From: Aradus depressus
Lineage: Eukaryota > Arthropoda > Insecta > Hemiptera > Aradidae
Direction: 5' to 3'
DNA: 64,000 nucleotides
Assembly (NCBI GenBank): GCA_963662175.1
Contig: OY759222.1
Location: 3,392,713-3,456,712 of the forward strand
Shown here: piece by piece, positions 21,323-32,420 of the stretch
Position numbering within the stretch: position 1 is the first letter of the stretch
Layout of the letters: each line of letters begins with the position of its first letter
Notes under the pieces: model-generated
The model's input: only the letters and a program-made list of their open reading frames with translations
Database searches by the model: none
What the model was told of the DNA's origin: nothing
Translations under genes and position numbers: made by a program

Positions 21323-22868
21323 TTAATATTTGGTTGGGTACCCTTTTTGTGTAATAACATCTTTCATTCGATTCGGCATTGATGATGAAACTAATTTTTT
21401 GGTGAAATTTGGAGATATTTTACCCCACTCTTCTAATAACTTTTGTTTCAATTCGTTTTTTGAAGCAATGGGTGTTAATCGAATTTTCCTGTCGAGCTCA
21501 CCCCATACGTGTTCAATTGGGTTGAGATCGGGCGATTGGGGGGGGGTTTCATAACTTTAAGGGCAGTTATACAAAAGCCAAGTACGTACCAATTCATAGG
21601 TGTGTTTCGGATCGTTGTCTTGGTAAAAATGAAAAGTCCGTAAAATCCCAAGTTTTTCAGCACTCTTTTTCAAATTGCTCCTTAGTAATTCGGCATGAAC
21701 TTTTCCAGTCATGGTGGTTTCAATGAAAACCAGTTCACCAATTCCACTAGACGCCATACACCCCCACACCATCACTGAGCCAACCCCATGTTTTACTATT
21801 GGTTTTAAATTTTTTGGATTCAGCTACTCCTTACGCCTTCTCCAAATTTTGTCGCGACTGTCGGGACTAAATATATTAAACTTACATTCAAAAGTATTTG
21901 CTTGCAATAGAACAAACCGCAATAATAAAATATTCTTGTATCTTGTAACTCTTCACAGCATAAAAAGAAATCTCAGGTCATGTAATGTCAGAAAACTAGA
22001 TTTTTGTGATATGACGTTGGAAGAGAGCGACAGCAGCGCTGACCCTCGGCAGAAACCGTCTCTTCCCCCTACTCTATCCCCTCCACCTTCCCTCTAAAGA
22101 AACTAAGTACCCAATTTTTCTAATTTAAACGTTTTTTCTCCGATATTTCGACAAATAAATGTTTCCAGATCATGTCCGTTTACTTCCATGTAATATATGT
22201 ATACATATACTATTACTTTACTTTTGTTTACTTCCCTATACATATAATATATGTATACATAATAATATGTACTAAAAATTTTGTAATCGTGTGAACATCA
22301 GAGATCAATTGCATGCGTGTGTTTATGTGAGAGCTCAAACGCTTTGACCTGACATCGTACAGGCTCATGACCATCGCTTAACATCCCATCCGAAGGACGG
22401 AGTGCTTAAGTTTATTTTACCTCGCAGATGAATGACATTACTCCAAAAAATTTCTGAATGATTCTGGAACTCTTTTGCGAAGCTCAATCTTTTTTTATAT
22501 TTTTTTCACTCACAAACGGTTTTTGGTACTCTCCCATTATATCCTGCTTCTTTTAGAATTCTTCGAACATTTTGTGGGTGAACTTTCTTTCCCGTTTCTC
22601 TGTATACCTCGGCGACGATCTGAGGTGCACTCCTCGAGGGCTTGTTTTTAATTTTCCGGACAACGCTACACCTTTCTCGGTCGTTTAATACTCTTGGACG
22701 GCCAGAGGAAGATTTCAAATCTATCCGATCCTCGTGCTTATACCTTCGAATTACATCGGCTACGGTGCTTTTACTTCGGCCTACCATACCACCGATTTTG
22801 CGGACACTTAATCCTTTTTCATAATTAAAAATTATTATCTGTTGAACTTCAAAAGATGTTCGACCCAT
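21323..22868 (-). pseudogene. Tc1-type transposase, disrupted
   Basis: The N-terminal part (22868-22506, 120 aa) has the paired helix-turn-helix DNA-binding region typical of Tc1 transposases (MGRTSFEVQQIIIFNYEKG onward, then SKSTVADVIRRYK, then SGRPRVL). After a stop and a frame change the similarity continues (RLSFAKEFQN, EIFWSNV) to about 22440. There about 540 bp of foreign DNA is inserted. It resumes at about 21900 (KFNIFSPDSRDKIW, GSVMVWGCMA, FYQDNDPKHT) and ends with the PDLNPIEHVW block and a stop at 21323. The second and third acidic residues of the DDE triad are recognisable, but where family members have the first Asp the break reads TFECKF, so it seems lost. Several stops and frameshifts make it non-functional. 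Confidence 0.88.
22345..22432 (-). mobile_element. SINE fragment inside the Tc1 element
   Basis: It contains 'acatcgtacaggctcatgac', 'catcccatccgaaggacgg' and 'tttattttacctcgcagat', which match the minus-strand central part of the full SINE at 44686-45036. Only the middle of the SINE is present. Confidence 0.75.
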
Positions 22869-25800
22869 CTTGACAGCAGGAAATACAAATAACTACTGAA
22901 TGCAGTAATAGAAGGATATAAACACATTTTATTTGTTCGGTATTAGCGGTTGGTTGAGAAGGGATTAAAGATCATGATCAGAGTCGCATTTGTTTACAAA
23001 ACAAACAACAGGTGCCCAGAAAATTTTGTTACGTGAATTTCTTGTCTTCAATTATTAATGCAAAATTTCCTATCAGCTGTAAATGTTTAATTAATTGTTT
23101 TACGGCGTTTTGAAATGATTGATGATCTCGAAATTTAAAACTTTGCTTGAATTAAATATTTTGCCATATAACTATGTGTAACTGCAAAAGAAAAACAAAA
23201 TTATAAATTGTCCGAAAATTTTTGTTACTGATTGTATGTATGTTTGTTCCAGCATCACGCCCAAACCGCTGGACGGATTTTTATGAAACTGCCCATGTAG
23301 CATTCTTTTGAGCCCGACTGAATAATAGGCTATGTGGCGTCCCAAAATTTTGATCGGGAGGGGGGGTTGTGGGGGGGTCTAAGTATAAAAATAGTGCTAA
23401 CTCATTAACTAATGGGCGAATTGTCATGAAATTTCACAGGTAGTCTTTTTAAAATCCAAACAGGAAAAAAAGGTGTGTGGCGTCCCAAAGTTTTGATCGG
23501 GAGGGGGGGTTGTGGGGTGGCCTAAGTATATAAATAGTGCTAACACATTAACTAATGGTCGATTTGTCATGAAATTTCACACGTAGTCTTTTTAAAAGCC
23601 AAACAAGAAAAAAAGGTGTGTGTGGCGTCCCAAAGTTTTGAACGGGAGGGGGGGTTGTGGGGGGGCCTAAGTATAAATATAGAGCTAACTCATTAACTAA
23701 TGGGCGAATCGTCATGAAATTTCACATGTAGTATTTTTAAAAGCCAAATAGGAAAAAAAGGTGTGTGGCGTCCCAAAGTTTTGAACGGGAGGGGGGGTTG
23801 TAAGGGGGCCTAAGTATAAATATAGAGCTAATTCTCTAACGGTTGGTCGGATTGTCACGAAATATCACATGGAGTATTCCTGAAGGCCAAATAGAAAAAT
23901 AAGGTGTGTGGCGTCCCAAAGTTTTGAACGGGAGGGGGGGTTGTGGGGGGGCCTAAGTATAAATATAGAGCTAGCTCATTAACGGTTGGTCGAATTGTCA
24001 CAAAGTTTCACATGTAGTATTCCTGAAGACCAAATAAAAAAATAGGCGGTGTAACGGCTCAAAATTTTGTACGGGAGGGGGGGGGTAGTGGCGGGGGGGC
24101 CTAAGTATAAATATGGTGCTAGCTCAATAACGGTTTGTCGTATTGTCATGGAATTTCACATGTAGTATTCTTAAAAGCCAAATAGAAATATAGGGTGTAT
24201 ATGTCACAAAATTTTGAACGGGAGGGTGGGTTGATGGGGGCCTAAGTATAAGTATAGTGATAAGTCATTAACGGATGATCGGATTGTCACGAAATTTCGC
24301 ATGAAGTATTCATAAAGGCCAAATAGAAAAATAGGGTGTGTGACGTCAAAAAATTGTGAACGGGAGGGGGGTTATGGGGGTAGGCCTAAATTTGAAGATA
24401 GTGATAGGTCATTAACGGATGATTGGATTGTCACGAAATTTCACATGTAGTATTCTTGATGGTCAAATAAAAAAATACACTATGTGACATTTTAAAAATT
24501 TGGGAGGGGGGGCTAAGCATAAAAATAATGCTGAATCATTGAAGGGTAATCGGATTGTCATGAATTTCACATGTAGTAGTAGTAACTATGTATTCGCTGT
24601 GGGGTTCACTGTTGCAAGACATTTACTAGCTGTGATGCCCAGCGTTCCTAATATCGTACTAGCTGTGGGGTCCGCTGTTGCAAGGCACCTACTAGCTGTA
24701 GTGCTCAGCCCCAGCGTTCCTAACTATGTACTGGCTGTGGGGTTCGCTGTTGCAAGGCACCTACAAGACATTTACTAGCTGTGATGCCCAGCGTTCCTAA
24801 TTACGTACTAGCTGTGGGGTCTGCTGTTGCAAGGCGCTAGCAGTGTGGCCCAGCGTATTTAACTACGTAGGTACTAGCTGTGGGGTCCGCCGTTGCAAAA
24901 CTCATACTAGCTATGATGCCCTGTGGTTCTAACTACATACTATCTGTGGGGTCCGCAGTTGCAAGGCACCTACTACCTGTAGGGCCCAGCGTTCCTAACT
25001 TCGTCCTAGCTGTGGGGTCCGCTGTTGCGAGGCACATACTAGCTGTGGTGACCAGCGTTCCTAACTACGTACTAGCTGTGGGGTCCGCCGCTGCAAAACA
25101 CATACTAGCTGTGATGCCCAGTGGTTCTAACTACGTAGTAGCTGTGGGGGCCGCTGTTGCAAGGCACTTACTAGCTGTGATGCCCAGCGTTCCTAACTTC
25201 GTACTAGCTGTGGGGTCCGCTCTTGCGAGGCACATACTAGCTGCGGTGACCAGCGTTCTAACTACATACTAGCTGTGGGATCCGCCGTTGCAAGGCATAT
25301 ATTAGCTGTGGTCACAAACGTTCTTAAGTTCGCACTGGCTAGGACGTCCAGCGAAGTTAAGTATTCACTAGCTGTGGTTTCCGCCGTTGAAAGGCGCATA
25401 CTAGCTGTGGTGCCCAGGGGTCCTAAAAACTTACTAGCGTTGCTATAGTTGAAGGACTATAAGCCTTATTCCGTATGAATAATTGAAAATTATAACATCA
25501 TGAATGTACTGTTAAAGGGTAAGCGGATTGGCATGAATTTCACATGTAGTAGTAGTAACTATGTATTCGCTGTGGGGTCCGCTGTTGCAAGGCATTTACT
25601 AGCTGCGGTCAATAGCGTTCTTAAGTACGCACTGGCTAGGATGTCCAGCGATGCTAAGTATTCACTATCTGTGGTTTCCGCTGTTGAAAGACGCATACTA
25701 GCTGTGATGCCCAGGGGTCCTAAAAACTTACTAGCTGGGGTGTTTGACGTTGAAGGACTATAAGCCTTATTCCTTATGAATAATTGAAAATTATAACATC

Positions 25801-25891
25801 ATGAATGTACTGTTGAAGAATTTAAAAGACTTATAGGAGATAATAGTAGAAAAGTCAAAGTTCCCCGGGCAATGCCGGGTATTACTGCTAG

Positions 25892-26755
25892 TTTATATTA
25901 ATAAAGCTGAAACGGGGTTTGTTTGTGACTTTGTGGGTTTGTTCCAGCATCACGCCCAAACGGCTGGACGGATTATTATGAAACTTCACATGTATTATTC
26001 TTTTAAGCCCGATTGAATGATAGGCTATCTGACGTCCCAAAATTTTGAACGGGAGGGGGGGTTGTAAGGGGGGCCTAAGCATAAAAGTTTTTCTAGCGCA
26101 TTAACGGATGATCGGATTATCATGAAATTTCACATGTAGTATTCTTAAAAGCCAAATTGAAAAATAGAGTGTGTGACGTCTCAAAATATTGAACGGGAGG
26201 GGGGTTGTAGGGGTATGTCTAAATATGAAGATAGTGGTAGCTCATTAACTAATGGTCGGATTATCATGAAATTTCATATGTAGTATTATTAAAAGCCAAA
26301 TTGAAAAATAGAGTGTGTGACGTCTCAAAATATTGATCGGAAGGGCGGGTTTTGGGGGTAGGCCTAAGTATAAATATAATGCTAGCTCATTAAATAATGG
26401 TCGGATAGTCAAGAAAATTCACATGTAGTATTATTAAAAGCCAAATTGAAAAATAGAGTGTGTGACGTCTCAAAATTATGAACGGGAGGGGAGGTTGTGG
26501 AGGTAGGCCTAAGTATAAAGATGAGATGATTGGTGAGAGCCTGATTGAATAATAGACTATGTGGCGTCTCGAGATTTCGAACGGGAGGGAGGGTTGTAAG
26601 GGGGGGCTAAGCATAAAAATAGTGCTCATTAATTAATCGTCGGATTATCATGGAATTTCAGTTAGTTACAATTTACATTTAGTATTCTTGAAGGCCAAAT
26701 AGAAAAATAGGGTGGATACCTCACAAAATTTTGAACGTGAGAGGGGTTGACGGAG
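25892..26755 (+). mobile_element. Decayed Helitron-like element, third in head-to-tail series
   Basis: It begins TTTATATTAATAAAGCTGAA directly after the CTAG of the preceding element, so the first C of TC has changed to T. The 5' module and about five diverged ~140 bp units follow ('aacgggaggggggttgtagg' types). It fades out near 26755, and no hairpin/CTAG end was found. Confidence 0.6.
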
Positions 26756-26831
26756 CTTAAGCTAATAAACATATATTTACAAGATAATAATAAATATAAT
26801 AAGAAGAAATCTAATATAGTGAAGGTAACAG

Positions 26832-27058
26832 TAAAAGTGTTGGTATTTATATAGGTAGAACTCTTGAATCATATAAATGTAAAATATAATTTAAACTAAA
26901 TAAAAACAAATAAATAGAATTCAAAAGCAAATAAAAAACAAATTAAAATTATTTGCTTTTAAATTATATTTATTTGTTTTTATTTACTTTAAATTCTATT
27001 TTACATTTATATAATTCAAGAGCTCTACCTACATATATAAATACCAACACTTTTACTT
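26832..27058. repeat. Foldback (hairpin) element, ~227 bp
   Basis: Two arms of about 105 bases are inverted copies: 'agtaaaagtgttggtattta' at the left and 'ataccaacacttttact' at the right, closing around 'aaaacaaattaaaattattt'. It is AT-rich with no open frame and looks like a MITE or snapback element. No target duplication was identified. Confidence 0.75.
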
Positions 27059-27059
27059 G

Positions 27060-27250
27060 ACAGAATGAATCTATCGACAAGACATTTTATATATATATAT
27101 ATGAATCTAGAACTCTAACGACGACACCTATTGATTTTCACTCAAATCGACCAAAGAGAAGGGGGGATTAGGGAGAGGCTTCACTCAAAAACTCTAATAA
27201 CTGCCGTTGTAATGAATGTATCGATTTCCGTTAAACCAATACATGATAAT
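27060..27250 (+). repeat. Dispersed repeat ('aactgccgatagaatgaatg' family)
   Basis: Landmarks are 'gacagaatgaatctatcgac', 'gacgacacctattgattttc' and 'aatcgaccaaagagaagg'. Related copies lie at 34430-34600, 36225-36930, 62810-62950 (plus) and 41640-41815, 62490-62690 (minus). The 139 bp tandem array at 36225-36840 is built from it. Confidence 0.65.
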
Positions 27251-27748
27251 AGGGTACTCATAACAATGTATACATTAAGATTGCTTATAAATTAGATACA
27301 TAAACAGATATTAACTCTTGAGTCGGGCGCACATGTCATTAGCAATAACAATACTAGTAAAAAATAAAATAATATTTATAAATGAACACTTAGGCCCCAT
27401 TCAGACGAGTGACTTCTGTCACGCAACATTTTGTCACTCTCCACCTTGAGTATTGAAGCCTAATGGTGGTGTACACACGAGGCGACGTGACAACCGAGTG
27501 ACTTTTTTGTGCCGACAAGTCACCTTGAGCAGGTGACTCGACGTAACAAAAAAGTCACTCCCGCCCTGTTCACATGCAAAGTGACAGTTGTCGCCAAGGA
27601 AGGTTGTAATCGTTTTGGTTATATTGTTTTCTGTTGTTTGGAAAAAAACTTGATGAAAATATTTTATTTTTGTAATTCAATAAATAACATTATATAGGTA
27701 TATATTATTTATAAATATTACCAATTGTTTGTGCATTTTGTTTCTACA

Positions 27749-27907
27749 ATGGATGACTCTAATATCAGTGTATATGAAGGAGATATACAAAACGAGGTAT
27801 TAATTGAAGAAATAGAAAAACGGACAGCTCTATATAAAAAAAATCTGAAAGAATACTCATTCTATAATATCCAAAAAATTTATTGGATATTTATTTCTAT
27901 AATATAA
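27749..27907 (+). pseudogene. MADF-like accessory protein, N-terminal fragment
   Basis: The frame starts MDDSNISVYEGD and continues LIEEIEKRTALYKKNLKEYS. This resembles the first helix of MADF DNA-binding domains (usually EEVEKRPALWD... in the family), which Harbinger elements use as a partner of the transposase. It stops after about 52 codons, well short of a full domain. The frame is open a little upstream (27725), but the ATG at 27749 fits the family start better. Confidence 0.55.
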
Positions 27908-28014
27908 AGAAAATCGTTCACAGAAAATTGGATGGACCCAGTATTTTTTTTTCTATTCTTTTTACGATTTCTTATAACCAGAGCACGAATAGCTCCAACC
28001 TCGACGACATCCAT
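27905..28014 (-). pseudogene. Harbinger transposase, N-terminal fragment
   Basis: On the minus strand the frame starts MDVVEVGAIRALVI. It then reads basic residues and, after a one-frame shift, YWVHPIFCERF. The YWVHPI block is a hallmark of the start of PIF/Harbinger transposases. The catalytic domain is absent. Confidence 0.6.
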
Positions 28015-28510
28015 TTTTAGACTGGTCTCAAGATTTTCTTTAAAGTCACCGTGACAGTCGCCTCACCGTGTGAATACTTCGAATGTCACGGCGACATTTT
28101 CAGAAAAGTCACCGTGACAAAAGTCACTCGTCTGAATGGGGCCTACAAAATACATGAGGATAAAAAACAATACTGAAAAACAGAGCAGATAATTTAATTT
28201 AAATTATGATAATTGTTTTTATAATTATACGTGTCTTTCTTACAACGACATTTCATAACGTTCTTATATCCATGCATCAGTTCACAAAGTGCGAAATATA
28301 GAAAAGAGAAAGAAAGCAGAAAATAACATTTAAAAAAATATATATAATAAAAAATAACAATAATAAACATTTAAAAAAATAATAAATAATAAATATAAAA
28401 ATAAAACAATTATTGGTTATTAAATAAAACAATGGGAAGACGACGTACTTTCATGTCTTTGAAGCATCATCCCACAATATTTACATAACAAATCTGATGT
28501 AGGGCAACCG

Positions 28511-28700
28511 TGACGTTAAGCGATGGTCCCGAGCCTATACAATGTCAGATAATCTTTAAAGACCATAACCTGTGGGAATAAAACCTGGTTGGCATAATCC
28601 AGGTCTCCTACAGCTCATGTCCACCAGAGCGACTAAAGAGAACGCTCTGGTAGCAGGCGATATGACCTCGTAGTTAAAGCCCGGGCATGAGTCTTACTAT
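28511..28700 (+). mobile_element. SINE, 5'-truncated
   Basis: It starts within 'gacgttaagcgatggtcccg' and continues through 'catgtccaccagagcgac' and 'gcgatatgacctcgtag' to 'agcccgggcatgagtc', matching the 3' two thirds of the SINE at 63410. The tRNA-like head is missing, as in incomplete reverse transcription. Confidence 0.85.
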
Positions 28701-29250
28701 CATATTATTTGTCTCGTCTTCTATTTTCAAATTTCTCAGAATTGATTATTGACTGCATCTCTAGTGGATTTTAAGCAGAATTTCAGCTATAATATTTTGT
28801 CCCCAATATTGCAGAACAGTTTCCAGAATTTGTTGACCAGATAAACAAATAAATACATGAGACAAATCTGAACCAGCTAAAATAAAAGAACCTAGCCATT
28901 TGACATGACAACAAACAGTGAGCACATTTCTTTTGCAAATTTATTCAGCAGTCGAAAAAATGGAACAATAAGTAAGAGACAAATATTAAATACTTCATAA
29001 TACAAAAGTATCAAAATGTCGTTCTATATACTACTAGACTTGTTATTTCAGGAATAGAAAATTAAATGAAAGTCACAGTATAAACTCCTCAACACACCTC
29101 ATGACTTACTCAGGCTCAGAACTGTCTTTGTGTACGTTTTTATCCCTAACAATAAGCATAAACTTCTCTGTTATTTAAAATGAACTAATATGGACTTTTA
29201 TAAATAAAAAAAAAGACAAATTTTAATATTATGTATATTAAAAAAATATA
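28701..29250. other. Intergenic sequence upstream of zinc-finger gene 1
   Basis: This is AT-rich sequence with no long open frame, tandem repeat or recognisable transposon. It lies between the truncated SINE and the conserved upstream box of gene 1. Confidence 0.5.
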
Positions 29251-29264
29251 TATATCGATAGTTC
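29251..29264 (+). promoter_or_regulatory. Conserved upstream box of zinc-finger gene 1
   Basis: The sequence tatatcgatagttc lies 139 bp before the ATG at 29390. Similar boxes lie 136 bp before the ATGs of gene 2 (33033, tatatcggtagttg) and gene 3 (59842, atatcggttgta). A TCAGT that could serve as an arthropod initiator follows at 29266. Function is inferred from conservation and position only. Confidence 0.45.
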
Positions 29265-29389
29265 CTCAGTTCTGCATCAAATGTGACGTGCCGATCGATG
29301 CTGAATTTGGAACTAACTCATTTCTGATAACACATTAATTTTATCTCTTAAAATTTTATTTATTCGTTCTTGTTATTACATTTGAAAAT

Positions 29390-31386
29390 ATGGATCAAAG
29401 TCTTGGTGAGGATTTACGAAATTTAGTCAAAATCTATTTTACGTCCAGGCTAACAGTTTCAATAGACTATAATTGTATATATTGATAAAAATAAAACAGA
29501 AAACTTTAGGTAATTTTTCTCTGAAATTTTTGCTAACAGATATGTTTGTTTTTTTCTAAAATGAAAGTTGGTTGGTTCTTTTTTTGCATAACTATGGTAT
29601 ATTATTTTGCATAACTATGGTATATTATTTTGCATAAATATTGCATAGCATTATGATAATGGAACAGTTCACTATCAGTTTACAACATAGTGGGTTAAAG
29701 TGGCTCTTTTATACCCGAAGCTAGAAATGTCCAAGCCATTTAGCCTTTACAATGAGGAACATAAGAAATTATTTCCACTGTAAGACACACATTTACTCTA
29801 GTCATAAAGCTCTGAAGTAGAAAAAAAGTTTTTTTCAATTTTTTTGGATGTCTTTAGCTATCCAAGAGTGATTTCTTATGTTATATTAGTATATACCCCG
29901 ATTTATAGAAGTCACTGAATGAAGTTTAATATGTGTGACTAAGCATTTCCAAAATTTAATTTAAACGGGCTTAGACGTTCGAATTAGTTTGTGTTTTCAG
30001 TGATTAGGGTGTAGAGAAGCGGTGAACTATGGTGTTAACTTGCGCAGTTGGTAACCTGCAAGTTTTTGGTAAATTAATAAAAGTTATACTTCTTTTTTTT
30101 TTTTTGCATTTCCAGATTTTGACGAACGCATTCATTTCATGGAGGAACGCAACGTTTACATCAAAGTTGAACCCGACGTTCTGATACATGAAGACTTCAG
30201 TAAGTCTGTTGTACTCTAAACTTTAGCAAACATCTTATTGGGACTCTTCCTATTTTCTGTGTTATCTTTCTCCTCCTACTAGTCGTCCATGTAGACCTGG
30301 AGAAATACTGCCTATAACGTACAACTACAGTTTCCTTGCTCAATCATCTCGCGCTCCCCAATGATAATATTCTAGCAACGCCACATAATCCGAACTAAAC
30401 CAGTTAATGTAAACAAGCTGCCCTCTGCTGGATATTTAGAACAACTGTTTCACTCTCCATTCTCCACTTCTCTTACTCCCTAACAAGATGTAAAGCTAAC
30501 AGCTGTTTTTTTTCCAAGTTCTATAAACTGTATGTTTACCCTCCCTCACTATGAACCAGCACTTCTTATTTATTAGTTATTCTTGCTTCCTCATTGTCCT
30601 TATTGTCTATTATTGAAATATTTGCATTTAAGAATACAAGAGATGAACGAATGGTGAGTTTTTGATTTGGAAATTCATTTAAGATTTTAATTTCCTTTTG
30701 TTTTAGGTGATAATGTTGGCTTCGAGTGGATGTGTTTTTACTGTGGTCATATGTCAGTCAGCCGAGGCAAACTCAGGAAACATATAGTTTGGGAGCATAT
30801 AAAAACCGTCCTTCCACAGATGGTCAGAACTTCGTCATCGGAGGACAGTAAAGCAAGCTCTATAATGAGAAATGTGCAAAAGCCATTCCAGTGTACATTC
30901 TGTAACTTCAGTTGCAGGGCACCTAGCCACTTGAAGAGACATACGTTCATTCATACAGGAGAGAGGCCTTATCAATGTAAGTTGTGTCAGTACAGTTGTA
31001 GTGTATTTGGAAATTTGAAGAGGCATATGCTTGTACATGCAGAAGAGAAACCTTTCCAATGTAAGTTGTGCAGCTACAGTTGTAATCAGTCGGGAGTTCT
31101 GAAGAGGCATACGTTGATACACACAGGAGAGAAGCCTTTCCAATGTAAGTTGTGCAGCTACAGTTGTAGAGAAACTGGCACTTTGAAAAGGCATGTAATG
31201 ACACATACAGGAGAGAAACCTTTCCAATGTAAGTTGTGCAACTACAGGTGTGGTCAGTCGGGAGTTCTGAAGAGGCATTCGTTGATACATACGGGAGAAA
31301 AACCTTTCCAATGTAAGTTGTGCAACTACAGTTGTAGAGAATCTGGAAAACTGAAGAAGCATATGTTGACTCATAATATTGAGTAA
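29390..31386 (+). CDS. C2H2 zinc-finger protein, gene 1 (3 exons)
   Basis: Exons as read: 29390-29405 (MDQSL plus one base), 30116-30199 (starts DFDERIHFMEERNVYIKVEP) and 30707-31386. All joins are GT-AG (donors gtgagg and gtaagt; acceptors tttccag and ttttag) and phase 1. The total is 780 nt, 259 aa. The first two exons give a short acidic head. The last exon has seven C2H2 fingers: first an atypical one (CFYCGHM...H4H), then six of form CX2CX12HX3H with TGEKPFQ-type linkers and an extra conserved Cys after the second ligand (CKLCxYSC). Such arrays bind DNA in the nucleus, usually as transcriptional regulators; the target is unknown. It is the first of a series of related genes on this strand. 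The start was chosen because exon 1 has the same 16-nt length and phase as in the two paralogues. Confidence 0.82.
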
Positions 31387-31995
31387 CCGCTTCATCTGGA
31401 TGGATGCCTGACTAAAGCTGTTTGCAGAAAATACTAAAGATTGAGTTGAACCAAATGCTTGGTTTCATTCTTTTATTTTTGTCCAACATCAGATCCGTAT
31501 ACTTCAAAATATCATCTGTTTATTGCCCGATTTAACGAAAACTGTTGTTAAATTAATGTTTCTACTCCCTTTTCTGGCCTTAGTGTTCACTTTCTATTCA
31601 TTTTCAGCTTTCTCTCAAGAGGTGAATTGTCTACACTAATAGGAAGGCTAGTTACGGAAGATGTGTGGGCGGGCTACCAAGATGTGTCCCAGTTGGTATG
31701 TAGCGTTGAGCGTGGTCCCACTAATACAAGTTGGACCATCCTAATATTTTATTTCAATGTTTTCTTTAGTTAACACACGTATTTTTTGTTCATAATACTT
31801 TAATATCTTGTATTTATTAAAATTAAAAAAAAAAAATATTGTTCTATATTTACTATATATACTCGGCCCTGTTGTGTGAATCTCTCCATTCTATCTTCCT
31901 CAGTTCCTATCCCTCTAAGGGTGTGTGTGTGTACCTTTTGTTCCAGCCGTCTGCTAACCGCAACCCTATTTTGGGTATCTCCAAGTATCTCATTG

Positions 31996-32085
31996 TTGTA
32001 GAGTGGGGCTCATGTCCACCAGATTGACGAGCGAATATACAAGATATGATCTTGTAGTTGAAGACCGGGCATCAGTCACAACTAG
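31996..32085 (+). mobile_element. SINE fragment (3' end)
   Basis: It contains 'catgtccaccagattgacg', 'gatatgatcttgtagttg' and 'ccgggcatcagtcac', the diverged 3' part of the SINE. The head and centre are absent. Confidence 0.65.
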
Positions 32086-32099
32086 TTAGTAAATAATAA

Positions 32100-32420
32100 A
32101 TAACTAAAGATAAAAAAAACATATTCTTGTTGATACTAAATAAAATAGTCGAAGAAGAAATATAGAATATAAATGGTCTTAGTGGCACCAAATCTTAATA
32201 TTTTTTAAAAAACATTAATACGGCAATTTCTGTAGAAAGGCTTTGACCAGATACCATTATTGTCAACCATAACAGAAGATGAAAAATATATTTTGATTGG
32301 TCCTAACAAACTTTGCCGAAGGGGAAATATAGAGTATAGGTGGTCCTTGGCAACGCTTCCTTACACTTTCTGAAAAACACAATAAAGTACATATAACGAT
32401 TTTATCCGAACTACGGACAA
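32100..32420 (+). repeat. Two diverged copies of the 165 bp dispersed repeat
   Basis: The first copy (32100-32285) contains 'acatattcttgttgatact', 'gaagaagaaatatagaat', 'acattaatacggcaat' and 'gtcaaccata'. The second (32295-32420) has 'ggtcctaacaaactttgcc' and 'aatatagagtataggtggt'. The 88 bp satellite at 55214-58998 is made from the first half of this unit. Confidence 0.65.

Larger units (their letters stand above)
21017..23234 (-). mobile_element. Tc1/mariner element with doubled (IR/DR) ends
   Basis: A TA target duplication lies on both sides (21015-21016 and 23235-23236). The outer inverted repeats read 'cagtcagtaacaaaaatg' from 21017 and, on the minus strand, 'caatcagtaacaaaaatt' from 23234. 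A second copy of the same motif lies about 200 bp inside each end: 'gtaacaaaaattttcggac' at 21231-21249, and the minus-strand form at 23015-23032. This is the IR/DR arrangement of some Tc1-family elements, in which the transposase binds four sites. The transposase runs on the minus strand and is broken. A SINE fragment and unrelated DNA (about 21900-22440) sit in its middle. Confidence 0.9.
20957..25891 (+). mobile_element. Helitron-like element with two internal tandem arrays, split by a Tc1 insertion
   Basis: It starts TCTATATTAATAAAG at 20957 and ends ATTACTGCTAG at 25891 after the hairpin 'cccgggcaatgccggg'. Order: 5' module with (gttt)n (to 21016), Tc1 insertion (21017-23234), rest of the 5' module ('catcacgcccaaaccgctgg'), about eight ~142 bp units (23340-24540), 66 bp minisatellite (24575-25440), and a 3' tail. 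The tail ('gactataagccttattcc' onward) is present twice (from about 25449 and 25759) with a short second minisatellite block (25555-25755) between, so part of the end is duplicated. It lacks a Rep/helicase gene. Layout resembles insect DINE-1-type Helitrons with central tandem repeats. Confidence 0.75.
27393..28143 (+). mobile_element. PIF/Harbinger-type transposon, non-autonomous remnant
   Basis: The terminal inverted repeats read 'ggccccattcagacgagtga' from 27393 and the same on the minus strand from 28143, flanked by TA (left triplet TTA, right TAC). Inside are the starts of two genes facing each other: a MADF-like protein on the plus strand (27749) and a Harbinger transposase N-terminus on the minus strand (28014). 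Having both a DNA-binding accessory protein and a transposase is characteristic of PIF/Harbinger elements. Most of both genes is deleted. Confidence 0.82.

Noticed and set aside
30835..31395. 186-codon frame opposite the zinc-finger exon of gene 1
   Set aside because: Antisense shadow of the finger repeats; the plus frame has the C2H2 ligands and splice sites.
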